A DNA stretch of 64,000 nt. Origin: an uncultured SAR116 cluster alpha proteobacterium (lineage in GTDB: Bacteria > Pseudomonadota > Alphaproteobacteria > Puniceispirillales > Marisalimonadaceae). Shown piece after piece: positions 28,788 through 36,198 of this stretch. The stretch is taken from contig CACMTN010000004.1 in NCBI GenBank assembly GCA_902616615.1, forward strand, positions 49,543 to 113,542, read 5' to 3'. How positions within the stretch are numbered: position 1 is the stretch's first letter; every line of letters starts with the position of its first letter. The position numbers and the translations under genes were made by a program. A model generated the notes under the pieces. It was not told the origin of the DNA, searched no databases, and was given only the letters and a program-made list of their open reading frames with translations.

Positions 28788-29162
28788 ATGGCTGAGGAAA
28801 TAATTGATATAAGAGATCGTATTGAAAAAATGCGAATACAGATAGAAACCGAGGCTACAGAACAAATTTCTGACGACAAACCTCTTGAAGCTCATCAAAA
28901 AAATGGTAATTCTAACATATCACTTTCATTAGAGAATAAAAAAAGTTTCCCGAATCAAAATTTTAAGGTAGAAAATGATTCTGAAAATTTAGAAAATTTT
29001 GGTCAAAATGATAAGGAAAAATTTGTTAAAACTGAAACTTTCCCGTCTGTTAGCTTATCAGTAAAAAATCCAGTTTCTAGTAAAATTTTGATTATCTTAG
29101 TTAGTTTGCAAATTTTATCTAATATTGGGATTTTATATTTTTTATATTTAGGTATGGAGTAG
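28788..29162 (+). CDS. Single-pass membrane protein preceding the M23 peptidase
   Basis: 124 aa from the ATG at 28788 (GGAAG upstream; the track's TTG at 28779 overlaps that site). A charged, probably coiled-coil N-terminus (DIRDRIEKMRIQIETEAT), a low-complexity Asn/Lys/Glu-rich middle, and one C-terminal membrane segment (about residues 100-122). No recognised family. It ends one base before the peptidase gene, so it is probably translated together with it, and may link cytoplasmic bactofilin to the membrane-anchored peptidase (inference from order and topology). Confidence 0.8.
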   Translation: MAEEIIDIRDRIEKMRIQIETEATEQISDDKPLEAHQKNGNSNISLSLENKKSFPNQNFKVENDSENLENFGQNDKEKFVKTETFPSVSLSVKNPVSSKILIILVSLQILSNIGILYFLYLGME

Positions 29163-30542
29163 TTGGTGGTTAATTCCACAGTAAATAAATTTGGGAAAAA
29201 GCTTCTTCCAGTTAAAACTGGTCAACGTTTTGGTGAAGAAATAAAAAAAGATAAAAAAGTAGGACTATTCTCCGAGAGAAGATTTTTAATATTTACAAAA
29301 AGAGGTCCAATTGAAATAGCTTTTAAGCCAATTCATTATGCAAGTGTTATAATGACTACAGTAATTGGATTAACTAGTATAATGTACTGGTCAGTAAAAG
29401 GAATATATTCAGCAATAGATGTAGCAAAAAAAAATGATATTATTACTGAAGCTTCGGCAAATATTAGCAGTCCAATCGAAAATGACTCTGATACAGTTGT
29501 TAATATAAACATACAAGATCAATCAAATATTTCTTTACCTATTCCCAAAAGTAATTCTCTTTTTGAAAAAAATGAAACACTCTCTTACAGAACTATAAAT
29601 AATGTTGATGTTAATAATACTTCAGATAACTCTATCCAAGATTTTACAAAGACTAATAAAAAAAACATAATCTTTCAAAAACAAAAAACTAACCAGGAAC
29701 AAATAGCGAAAAGGTCAAGTATAGATTTATTCAATAAAACTATGAGAAATCAAGATTTACCCAAAAGTTTTTCTAGACCAATTGTAAACGAAAGTAATAT
29801 TTATATCTCTGAAAAATCTAATTTTGATGAAAATAATGAAAGTTTTGTACCCCAACCTCCTAAAATAAGCGAAAAAGTAAAAACGCTTCGTTTTCTTGCT
29901 TCTGTTGATAATGAGCTAATTCAAATGGAAAATGTTTTTAAATCAATAAATGTAGAGTTAAAAAATAGTGATTTAGTAAGTTTAAAGTCAATTATCAGTA
30001 ATGTTAAACAGGTTGATCCAGACAGTGATGATTTTTTTAGAAACCTTAAGAAAAAGATAAATCTTCTCGCAATTTACAAAGATGCACTTCAAAATATTCC
30101 TTTAAAACCACCAATGGAACATTATTACGTTTCTAGTCCATATGGACCTAGAAAACATCCAGTTACTGGTAAATATAGAATGCATCATGGTATTGATTTA
30201 GCTGGAACATGGCAAGAAAATGTATCAGTTTCAGCTGATGGAACAGTAGTATTTGCGGGCTATCATGGATCATTCGGGAAAGTAATTAGAATTAAACATA
30301 ATTATGGAATTATGACTACTTACGGACATTTAGCAAAAATCAATGTTAGGCGAGGTGATTTAGTCAGTGAGGGCCAAGTGATAGGAAAGATGGGTCGGAC
30401 TGGGAAGGTCAAGGGAGCTCATCTACATTATGAAATTTCAGTAGGTGGAAAATCTCAAAACCCAGCTATTTACATTAAAATAGGTAGAAATCTTCTAAGT
30501 AGAACTAGTTTAAAAAATTTTGCAAACAAGACCTTTAACTAA
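29163..30542 (+). CDS. Membrane-anchored M23-family metallopeptidase (LytM/LmdC-like)
   Basis: 459 aa. A short cytoplasmic N-terminus, one membrane segment (about residues 58-80), a long low-complexity Asn/Ser-rich periplasmic linker, a helical segment (about 240-300), and a C-terminal M23 domain with zinc ligands in YRMHHGIDLA, TTYGHLAK and GAHLHYEIS. These enzymes cleave peptide bridges of peptidoglycan. The start is TTG 29163 or GTG 29166. Its pairing with three divergent bactofilins matches known bactofilin-M23 shape modules. Confidence 0.92.
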   Translation: MVVNSTVNKFGKKLLPVKTGQRFGEEIKKDKKVGLFSERRFLIFTKRGPIEIAFKPIHYASVIMTTVIGLTSIMYWSVKGIYSAIDVAKKNDIITEASANISSPIENDSDTVVNINIQDQSNISLPIPKSNSLFEKNETLSYRTINNVDVNNTSDNSIQDFTKTNKKNIIFQKQKTNQEQIAKRSSIDLFNKTMRNQDLPKSFSRPIVNESNIYISEKSNFDENNESFVPQPPKISEKVKTLRFLASVDNELIQMENVFKSINVELKNSDLVSLKSIISNVKQVDPDSDDFFRNLKKKINLLAIYKDALQNIPLKPPMEHYYVSSPYGPRKHPVTGKYRMHHGIDLAGTWQENVSVSADGTVVFAGYHGSFGKVIRIKHNYGIMTTYGHLAKINVRRGDLVSEGQVIGKMGRTGKVKGAHLHYEISVGGKSQNPAIYIKIGRNLLSRTSLKNFANKTFN

Positions 30543-30549
30543 TCAATAT

Positions 30550-30566
30550 TTGGCATGAGGAATGCA
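30550..30566 (+). promoter_or_regulatory. Candidate sigma-54 promoter of the 58-aa gene
   Basis: TTGGCATG-AGGA-ATGCA has GG (30552-30553) and GC (30564-30565) 10 bp apart and matches the -24 element at 7 of 8 and the -12 element at 4 of 5 positions. This is the best sigma-54 site seen in the window. The predicted start near 30577 leaves an ~18-nt leader containing GGAGA before the ATG at 30595. It begins only 8 bp after the M23 gene stop. Confidence 0.7.
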
Positions 30567-30594
30567 TTAAATTCATTTCACATGGAGATAAATA

Positions 30595-30771
30595 ATGTCA
30601 TTAGAAAAACTAAACAAACATTTAGATAGTGAGAAAGCTCTAGTAAATATTATAGATAATTATATAATAAAAATCGATTATTTTGACCAAAAAGGAAAGA
30701 TAAAAAGTAAAAGTAATATTCCTTTGATGCACATATTTGATCAAAAATCTATTGTTACTAAGATTTCTTAA
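30595..30771 (+). CDS. 58-aa uncharacterised protein beside rpoN
   Basis: Below the ORF-track cutoff. ATG at 30595 with GGAGA 6 nt upstream, stop TAA at 30769. The protein starts MSLEKLNKHLDSEK and ends IVTKIS; it is helical at the N-terminus, then strand-rich, with no cysteine, no membrane segment and no family I recognise. Support for a real gene comes from the strong Shine-Dalgarno and the well-formed sigma-54 promoter in front. It is convergent with rpoN, the stops being 24 bp apart. It could be a modulator of sigma-54 or of the envelope module, but nothing in the sequence says so directly. Confidence 0.65.
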   Translation: MSLEKLNKHLDSEKALVNIIDNYIIKIDYFDQKGKIKSKSNIPLMHIFDQKSIVTKIS

Positions 30772-30795
30772 AAGTATGTCTACTTAATTTATAGT

Positions 30796-32280
30796 CTAAT
30801 TTGATGCAAACCTCGTTAATCTAGCTTGTTTTCTTCTTTGTGAGCTAGACGGTATATTTAACATGTCCCTATATTTTGCTACTGTTCTTCTAGCAACATC
30901 CATACCTTCCTTGTTCAATATTCCAGCCAACTTATCATCACTTAAAGGTTTTCCTGCAATTTCTGTCGAAATCAAGGTTTTAATAGTTTCTCTGACAGCA
31001 GAAGCAGCATGAAACTCAGAATTCTCTAAACCAGATATTGATGCTGAAAAGAAGTTTTTCAAAGGCATAATACCCCATTCAGTCAATATTAATTTACTAT
31101 TTGTAACCCTCGAAACTGTACTTTCATGCATACCTATAGAATCTGATATATCCTTTAAAATCATTGGTTTCATATGACTAAATCCATGCCTAAAAAACCC
31201 AACTTGTTTTTTTACTATCTCGGATGTAACTTTTAGGATTGTTTTATTCCTTTGTTCTACTGCTTTTTTCAACCAACGAGCTTCTCCAATTTTTTCTAAA
31301 GCAAAAGTATTTCCTTTTTCATCAAGATTATAATTATCAATTTCTTCGATATAATTCTCATCAATGTTTACACTTGGTAAAGTTGAATTATTTAAATCAA
31401 TACGCCATCCTTTTGCTGATTTTTTTACAATGATATCTGGTTGCTCGATTTGAACATTTTCTATACCAAAATGTTCAGCAGGTTTTGGATTTAATGTTTT
31501 TAAAAATCTAATCATTTGAAATAATTTTTCTTCTGAAATTTTGCAAAGCTTGCTTACTTGTTTGAATTTACCCGATGGTAAAATGCTAAGATTATCAAGA
31601 AGTAATTTGTATTCCTGATTATATTGTTTGTTTTCAATTAGTTGAATTTTTAAGCATTCGGCTAAATTTTGAGAAAATATGCCTGTAGGCTCAAACTTTT
31701 TTAATTTATGGAGAGTTTGTTCGATGATACTAATTTCAACATTCAAATCTTTTGCAACATCACTAGTTGATGCTATAAACCAACCACTTGGGTGAAGATA
31801 ATCGATCATTGAAATTGCAACATTTATATTTTTTGCTTCATTGAAATTGATGTTAATTTGATTAACAATATGTTCTCTCAAAGATACTTTATATTTCAGT
31901 GTTTTTTCAATTACTTCACCAGCTGATTTTATAGTACCTGATTTTACAACTTCTTTTTCATAAAGTTTAGTATTTTCTAGTTTTGAATTTGAAGAAATAT
32001 GAGTATCAAAATTATTTTCTAAATCAAGTCTACTCTCTTGTTTTAATGGATCTAAAGAACTATTCATATTTTCACATACATTAGAATTTTTTTCATCTAA
32101 AATTTTTGAAATATTAATTTGTTTACTGTCTTTTAAAAATGGATTTTCTAATTGAGCTTTATCTATAAAATCTGCTAGTTCAATGTTAGTTAATTGCAAC
32201 AATTTAATAGCTTGTTGTAGTTGAGGAGTCATTATTAAAGACTGATTTTGTTTAATTTTTAATTGTTGTCCTAGTTTCAT
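30796..32280 (-). CDS. rpoN: RNA polymerase sigma-54 factor
   Basis: 494 aa from the ATG at 32280, which has GGAGA at the right distance; the track start (32349) adds 23 unlikely residues. Region I is the Gln/Leu-rich LIMTPQLQQAIKLLQLTN, followed by an acidic region II, the core-binding domain, and the C-terminal RpoN box ARRTVAKYRDMLNIPSSSQR that reads the -24 element. It requires an AAA+ activator, none of which is in the window. No hpf or ptsN follows, unlike the usual rpoN operon. Confidence 0.96.
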   Translation of the reverse strand: MKLGQQLKIKQNQSLIMTPQLQQAIKLLQLTNIELADFIDKAQLENPFLKDSKQINISKILDEKNSNVCENMNSSLDPLKQESRLDLENNFDTHISSNSKLENTKLYEKEVVKSGTIKSAGEVIEKTLKYKVSLREHIVNQININFNEAKNINVAISMIDYLHPSGWFIASTSDVAKDLNVEISIIEQTLHKLKKFEPTGIFSQNLAECLKIQLIENKQYNQEYKLLLDNLSILPSGKFKQVSKLCKISEEKLFQMIRFLKTLNPKPAEHFGIENVQIEQPDIIVKKSAKGWRIDLNNSTLPSVNIDENYIEEIDNYNLDEKGNTFALEKIGEARWLKKAVEQRNKTILKVTSEIVKKQVGFFRHGFSHMKPMILKDISDSIGMHESTVSRVTNSKLILTEWGIMPLKNFFSASISGLENSEFHAASAVRETIKTLISTEIAGKPLSDDKLAGILNKEGMDVARRTVAKYRDMLNIPSSSQRRKQARLTRFASN

Positions 32281-32526
32281 TTCAATCTCCAACTTTGTTT
32301 GCTTTCTATTAATTAAGGAGATTGAAACAATTAATTTTGAGAAATTCAAAATCTTAATTTGACAAAAATAAATGACAAAAAAATGACTTTTTTATTTTAA
32401 TTTAATTAAGAATTTTTTTAATGAATACAGTAAGTTAACTATATAAAATTTTTAATGTTTTAAAATATTTAAATTTTATTTAAAGTATGTTGTCAAAAAT
32501 ATGTCTACAATATCTTGCAACTATAA

Positions 32527-32781
32527 ATGATTAAAAAAAATAAAATTTTACAAAATTCAAAAAACGAACAAAAAGTTTATAAATGCAGAAACTGCTATAT
32601 TATACGTTTATTTCTTTTAGCTGTTATATTTATTATATTATTTTCTTTTGTACAAAGCGATAATTTACATTATCTGAAGTTTGTTACTCCTACAAATGCT
32701 GCAACTTTGATAATTATTTTTGGTTTAGTGATGTTTTTAATTAAATTAGCTAAATATATTATTGAAAAAAAAAATAGTTAA
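32527..32781 (+). CDS. Small two-segment membrane protein
   Basis: 84 aa: a basic N-terminus with a CRNC pair (about residues 26-29), then two membrane segments (about 32-50 and 60-78) and a basic end. No family recognised. No Shine-Dalgarno is seen before the ATG, and the 246 bp upstream to rpoN is very AT-rich with no clear feature. It is convergent with the DUF1566-type gene (3 bp between stops). Real gene likely but not certain. Confidence 0.6.
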   Translation: MIKKNKILQNSKNEQKVYKCRNCYIIRLFLLAVIFIILFSFVQSDNLHYLKFVTPTNAATLIIIFGLVMFLIKLAKYIIEKKNS

Positions 32782-32784
32782 AAT

Positions 32785-33291
32785 TTATCTGTCTCTAACT
32801 AATCTTACATAATTTGGAATAAAACCTGGAAATCTTCCAAAAGTATGACCTGTATAAAAGTTAACAGTCCACATAAATTGTGATTGCCAAGGATTTTTTT
32901 CACTAGTCCAAAAAGACTCCGGTGGTGTTCCAGGAAATATTCGAGAATTGATCTTTACTTTTTTGCAGTTTTTACAAACTAAGCTCTCTAATTCTTTTCT
33001 GCTCGGTAAACGCCAACTACCTTCAAGTTGTTCATTAGCTTGACTTATAATAGTATCTATCTGATCTAATTTCACCTTTATTGGTTTGCCCACACACTTT
33101 TTTTGATCCCATACCATACCAACAGTGCATGTCATCCATTCCAGCTTAAAATTTAAATCTATTACATAATATCCCCTAGAAATAAAATTATTAGCCCAAA
33201 CTTTGTTGAAATTAACTAATATAAATAATATTATAATAATAGTATAAATTTTAAAGAATGATAATCTAAGTTGTAACATAGCAAATCCCAT
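32785..33291 (-). CDS. Exported DUF1566/Lcl-type C-terminal domain protein
   Basis: 168 aa with an N-terminal hydrophobic signal or anchor (about residues 10-32). The body has the hallmarks of the DUF1566 (Lcl_C) fold: CTVGMVWDQKKC, WRLPSRKELESLV, ESFWTSEK and a C-terminal NYVRLVRD. These formylglycine-enzyme-like domains are common in secreted proteins and some FimH-like or fibrous surface proteins. Two cysteine pairs suggest periplasmic disulfides. Its upstream region is shared with the pomAB promoter on the opposite strand. An ATG at residue 5 is an alternative start. Confidence 0.8.
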   Translation of the reverse strand: MGFAMLQLRLSFFKIYTIIIILFILVNFNKVWANNFISRGYYVIDLNFKLEWMTCTVGMVWDQKKCVGKPIKVKLDQIDTIISQANEQLEGSWRLPSRKELESLVCKNCKKVKINSRIFPGTPPESFWTSEKNPWQSQFMWTVNFYTGHTFGRFPGFIPNYVRLVRDR

Positions 33292-33320
33292 TAGGTATTT
33301 TTTTTTTAATTAATTTAACT

Positions 33321-33337
33321 TTGGTCTCATTCTTGCA
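33321..33337 (+). promoter_or_regulatory. Candidate sigma-54 promoter of the pomAB operon
   Basis: TTGGTCTC-ATTC-TTGCA has GG (33323-33324) and GC (33335-33336) 10 bp apart, a full TTGCA -12 element and a weaker -24 (4 of 8). The predicted start near 33348 leaves a ~37-nt leader before the pomA ATG. On the minus strand an overlapping weaker GG-N10-GC (33334-33350, AGGCATA-AATT-CTGCA) points toward the DUF1566-type gene. Confidence 0.55.
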
Positions 33338-33384
33338 GAATTTATGCCTAATATCATTATTTTAAAATAAAAAAAGGCAAGCAA

Positions 33385-34149
33385 ATGGATATAGCATCTT
33401 TAATTGGACTTATAGGGACTCTAGGAATGATTGCTGGGGCAATGATATCATCTGGTGGACTTGGTGCCTTCATTGATACACCTTCTATGTTGATTGTTAT
33501 TGGAGGAACTTTCTTCGCTGTAATGTATAGATCAACATTACCAATGTTTCTAGCCTCATTTGGAACACTTGTTAAAGTTTTTATGCCGGGAGCAAAAAAA
33601 CATGATGAATTAATTACAAGGATTACGGAACTTGCTGGCATTGCAAGAAAAGATGGAATGATGGCGCTTGAAGGCCAGGAAGTACCAGATAAATTTTTTG
33701 AAAAAGGACTTCAAATGCTTGTCGATGGTGCCGATGAAACTAAATTAACTGAACAACTAAACAAAGAAGTCAAGGCAATGAAAGCTAGACATGAAGATAT
33801 GACAGGCGTTTTTCAGGCTTGGGTGGATTTAGCACCCGCAATGGGGATGATTGGAACATTAATTGGATTAGTTGCTATGTTAGGTAATATGGCTGACCCA
33901 AAAGCAATAGGACCTGCAATGGCAGTTGCATTATTAACAACTTTATATGGAGCTATGATTGCAAACTGTATTTTCATGCCTATTGTTACAAAACTTGAGG
34001 GTTATTCAGCTCACGAATTACTTTATAGAGAAATGGTTGTAATGGGACTAAAATATATTTCCAGAGGTGAAAGTCCAAGGAATATAACTGATCAGTTGGT
34101 AGCTCTTATGCCTCCAAAAATTCAAGCCCAAATAGAAGAAGCTGCTTAG
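33385..34149 (+). CDS. pomA: Flagellar motor stator protein PomA (MotA family)
   Basis: 254 aa, the length of Vibrio PomA (about 253). Four membrane segments with two long cytoplasmic loops; the N-terminus DIASLIGLIGTLGMIAGAMI and the SMLIVIGGTFFAVMYRST stretch follow PomA, and the third/fourth segments contain WVDLAPAMGMIGTLIGLVAML. PomA surrounds PomB in a 5:2 ion channel that drives rotation. It begins a three-gene unit with pomB and an RRF-like gene. Sodium coupling is inferred from likeness to PomA and not proven. Confidence 0.92.
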   Translation: MDIASLIGLIGTLGMIAGAMISSGGLGAFIDTPSMLIVIGGTFFAVMYRSTLPMFLASFGTLVKVFMPGAKKHDELITRITELAGIARKDGMMALEGQEVPDKFFEKGLQMLVDGADETKLTEQLNKEVKAMKARHEDMTGVFQAWVDLAPAMGMIGTLIGLVAMLGNMADPKAIGPAMAVALLTTLYGAMIANCIFMPIVTKLEGYSAHELLYREMVVMGLKYISRGESPRNITDQLVALMPPKIQAQIEEAA

Positions 34150-34175
34150 TTAGTTTTAATAATTAGGAGTTTATC

Positions 34176-35357
34176 ATGGCTGAAGCACAAGTAGAAGGAA
34201 GAGAAGAAGAGGAAGAAGAAGAATGTCCTAAATGTCCGCCTGCAGGTGCCCCTGCATGGATGGCCACATTTGCGGATATGGCTACACTATTGATGGCATT
34301 CTTTGTACTAATCTTATCTTTCGCAGAATTTAATGTTCCAAAATTTAAACAAATTAGCGGTAGTTTAAAGAATGCCTTTGGAATTCAAAGGATAGTTCCA
34401 GTTGTAGAACAGCCAAAAGGAACAACAGTTCTTTCTCTTGATTTCAGCCCATCTCCTGCACCATCAGTTACTAAAAACCTTACCCAACAAACCACCGATG
34501 CGGAACAAAAAAATTTAGACTTAAAATCTGAAATTGATGAGGGAGATAGTGCTAAAAGTAATTCTAAAGAGGTTTTAGATGCAAAAGATTTAAGCGAAGA
34601 AATCAAAAATAATGTATCTTCTGAGGATGTGAAAGTAGAAACTGTTAATGACAAAGTTTTAGTTAGCGTTAATACAGAAGACAAAACTTCAAAAGAAATT
34701 TCAAAATTAATCAAAGATACTGTTGACGCTGTTGAAAAAGCTCGTGAAAACACAGGTGCTACAGAAACAGATGTGCTTATTGGTGGGATTAATCAAGATA
34801 TTCAAAAAATGGCATCAGCAACAATCGAAAATAAAATTTTAAAAGATCAAGTGAATGATCTTGAAAAAAAGAGTTCTGATAATAAAAATGAAACTCAAGA
34901 AAAAACTAAAAAGGCTGAGTTTAGTGAAGATCAGCTAAGAGTAGCACTAAAGCAAGAAATTGGAAAAGGGTTGGCAGAGGTTCAACGAGAAAAAGATAGA
35001 GTTATAGTAACCGTTGGTTCTGCTGGTGCATTTAGTTCAGGATCTGCAAAACTAACAAAGCAAGCTAGAGCAATAATGCAAAAAATTGCTACAGTAAGTG
35101 GTAAAGGTGCTGGTCAAATTAATGTATCTGGTCATACTGATGACGTCCCATTGATTTTCGGTGGTCAATATCGAGATAATTGGGATCTAGCGGCTGCAAG
35201 AGCATCTAGTGTTGTGCAAGAATTATCAAAATCTGGTACAATTCCGTCAGATAAACTTAGAGCAATTAGTTTTGGAGAAACTAAACCGATAGAGCAAAAT
35301 GATACAAAACAAGGTAGAGAGAAAAATAGAAGAATTGAAATTGAAATAAAGTACTAA
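34176..35357 (+). CDS. pomB: Flagellar motor stator protein PomB (MotB family)
   Basis: 393 aa. An acidic N-terminus (EEEEEE), CPKCPPAG, then the single membrane segment with the ion-binding Asp34 in MATFADMATLLMAFFVLILSF, followed by the plug-region motif NVPKFKQISGSLKNAFGIQR that is strongly PomB-like. A long Glu/Lys/Asp-rich linker (about residues 100-250) leads to the OmpA-like peptidoglycan-binding domain with VSGHTDDVPL, NWDLAAARASSV and NRRIEIEI. The linker is longer than in Vibrio PomB. Starts 26 bp after pomA with AGGAG. Confidence 0.92.
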   Translation: MAEAQVEGREEEEEEECPKCPPAGAPAWMATFADMATLLMAFFVLILSFAEFNVPKFKQISGSLKNAFGIQRIVPVVEQPKGTTVLSLDFSPSPAPSVTKNLTQQTTDAEQKNLDLKSEIDEGDSAKSNSKEVLDAKDLSEEIKNNVSSEDVKVETVNDKVLVSVNTEDKTSKEISKLIKDTVDAVEKARENTGATETDVLIGGINQDIQKMASATIENKILKDQVNDLEKKSSDNKNETQEKTKKAEFSEDQLRVALKQEIGKGLAEVQREKDRVIVTVGSAGAFSSGSAKLTKQARAIMQKIATVSGKGAGQINVSGHTDDVPLIFGGQYRDNWDLAAARASSVVQELSKSGTIPSDKLRAISFGETKPIEQNDTKQGREKNRRIEIEIKY

Positions 35358-35387
35358 CTTTAATATAATTTTTATAGGATATTAAGA

Positions 35388-36194
35388 ATGGATGAAGGAA
35401 ATTATATTTCAGCTAACCTTGATGAAGGTTATTCTCCAGAAGCAATAGCGAACATGGACAATGCGCTAGAAGAGTTTGCTATTTCTTTAACAGAAATAAG
35501 GCCGGAAGATGCTAATATTGCTGTCTTCAGAGGTCTTAAGTTAACTCTTAAAGGACGCCCCAGAAGACTTGCAGAATTGGGTAACGTAGAATCACCTGAC
35601 GATCCAATGAAAATTGAACTGATGATTTATAATAAAGAGCAAATAGAAGAAGTATTAGAGTTTATAAAGAAAAATGGCTTTCCAGCCAAAAACGAACCTG
35701 GTTCACAATTCATCCACATTAGAGTACCAAAGCCTTCTAGAATGCAATTGGAAGAATTGGGAGATGAGGTAATTAGAAGAACAAACTCAGCCTGCACTAG
35801 GCTTATGAAGATTAAAACAAATACTGGCCTTAGAATTAGAGCTGCTATGGAAAAAGAATATATAGACCAGCGCATATCCGGTGTTGCTTTAAAAAAGATT
35901 GATAACGCATTAGAGAGAATTACGAAAGAAATGAAAATAATTGGTGTAATGAAAAGAAAAGCAATTCTTGGTTCTTTTTTTAAAACTATTGAAAGAGATG
36001 ATGCAGATATAATTAAGGTTATAAATAAAAGAATAAAATTAGAGAAAGATAAAATTGCAAAAGAACAGGAGCTAAGAATCCAAGCTGAAGCACTAAAAAA
36101 CCAAGAACAAAACAAAGAAAAAATAGAAACTTTAAATACAGAAAATGTTTCATCACAAATAGTTGATGACAACAACATCCGTACATCAAATTAA
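35388..36194 (+). CDS. Ribosome-recycling-factor-like protein in the pomAB operon
   Basis: 268 aa. Residues about 18-185 align along their whole length with RRF: an N-terminal helix, the two-layer insert domain, FIHIRVPKPSRMQLEELGDEV (RRF: IRVPLPPLTEERRKDL) and two long helices ending ALKKIDNALERITKEM (RRF: AIKKIEAALADKE). However, RRF's basic TGRASP becomes PEDANI and the NVRRDAN segment becomes KIKTNTG, so the rRNA-contacting arginines are gone. A charged coiled-coil tail (about 200-268) is extra. It follows pomB by 30 bp with ATAGGA upstream. A housekeeping frr would be elsewhere. Role unknown; a repurposed RRF fold at the motor is inferred. Confidence 0.7.
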   Translation: MDEGNYISANLDEGYSPEAIANMDNALEEFAISLTEIRPEDANIAVFRGLKLTLKGRPRRLAELGNVESPDDPMKIELMIYNKEQIEEVLEFIKKNGFPAKNEPGSQFIHIRVPKPSRMQLEELGDEVIRRTNSACTRLMKIKTNTGLRIRAAMEKEYIDQRISGVALKKIDNALERITKEMKIIGVMKRKAILGSFFKTIERDDADIIKVINKRIKLEKDKIAKEQELRIQAEALKNQEQNKEKIETLNTENVSSQIVDDNNIRTSN

Positions 36195-36198
36195 AAAA

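Noticed and set aside
32281-32526. 246-bp gap between rpoN and the small membrane protein gene
   Set aside because: Searched for small genes, RNAs and sigma-54 sites; only AT-rich sequence seen, with no feature I can support.
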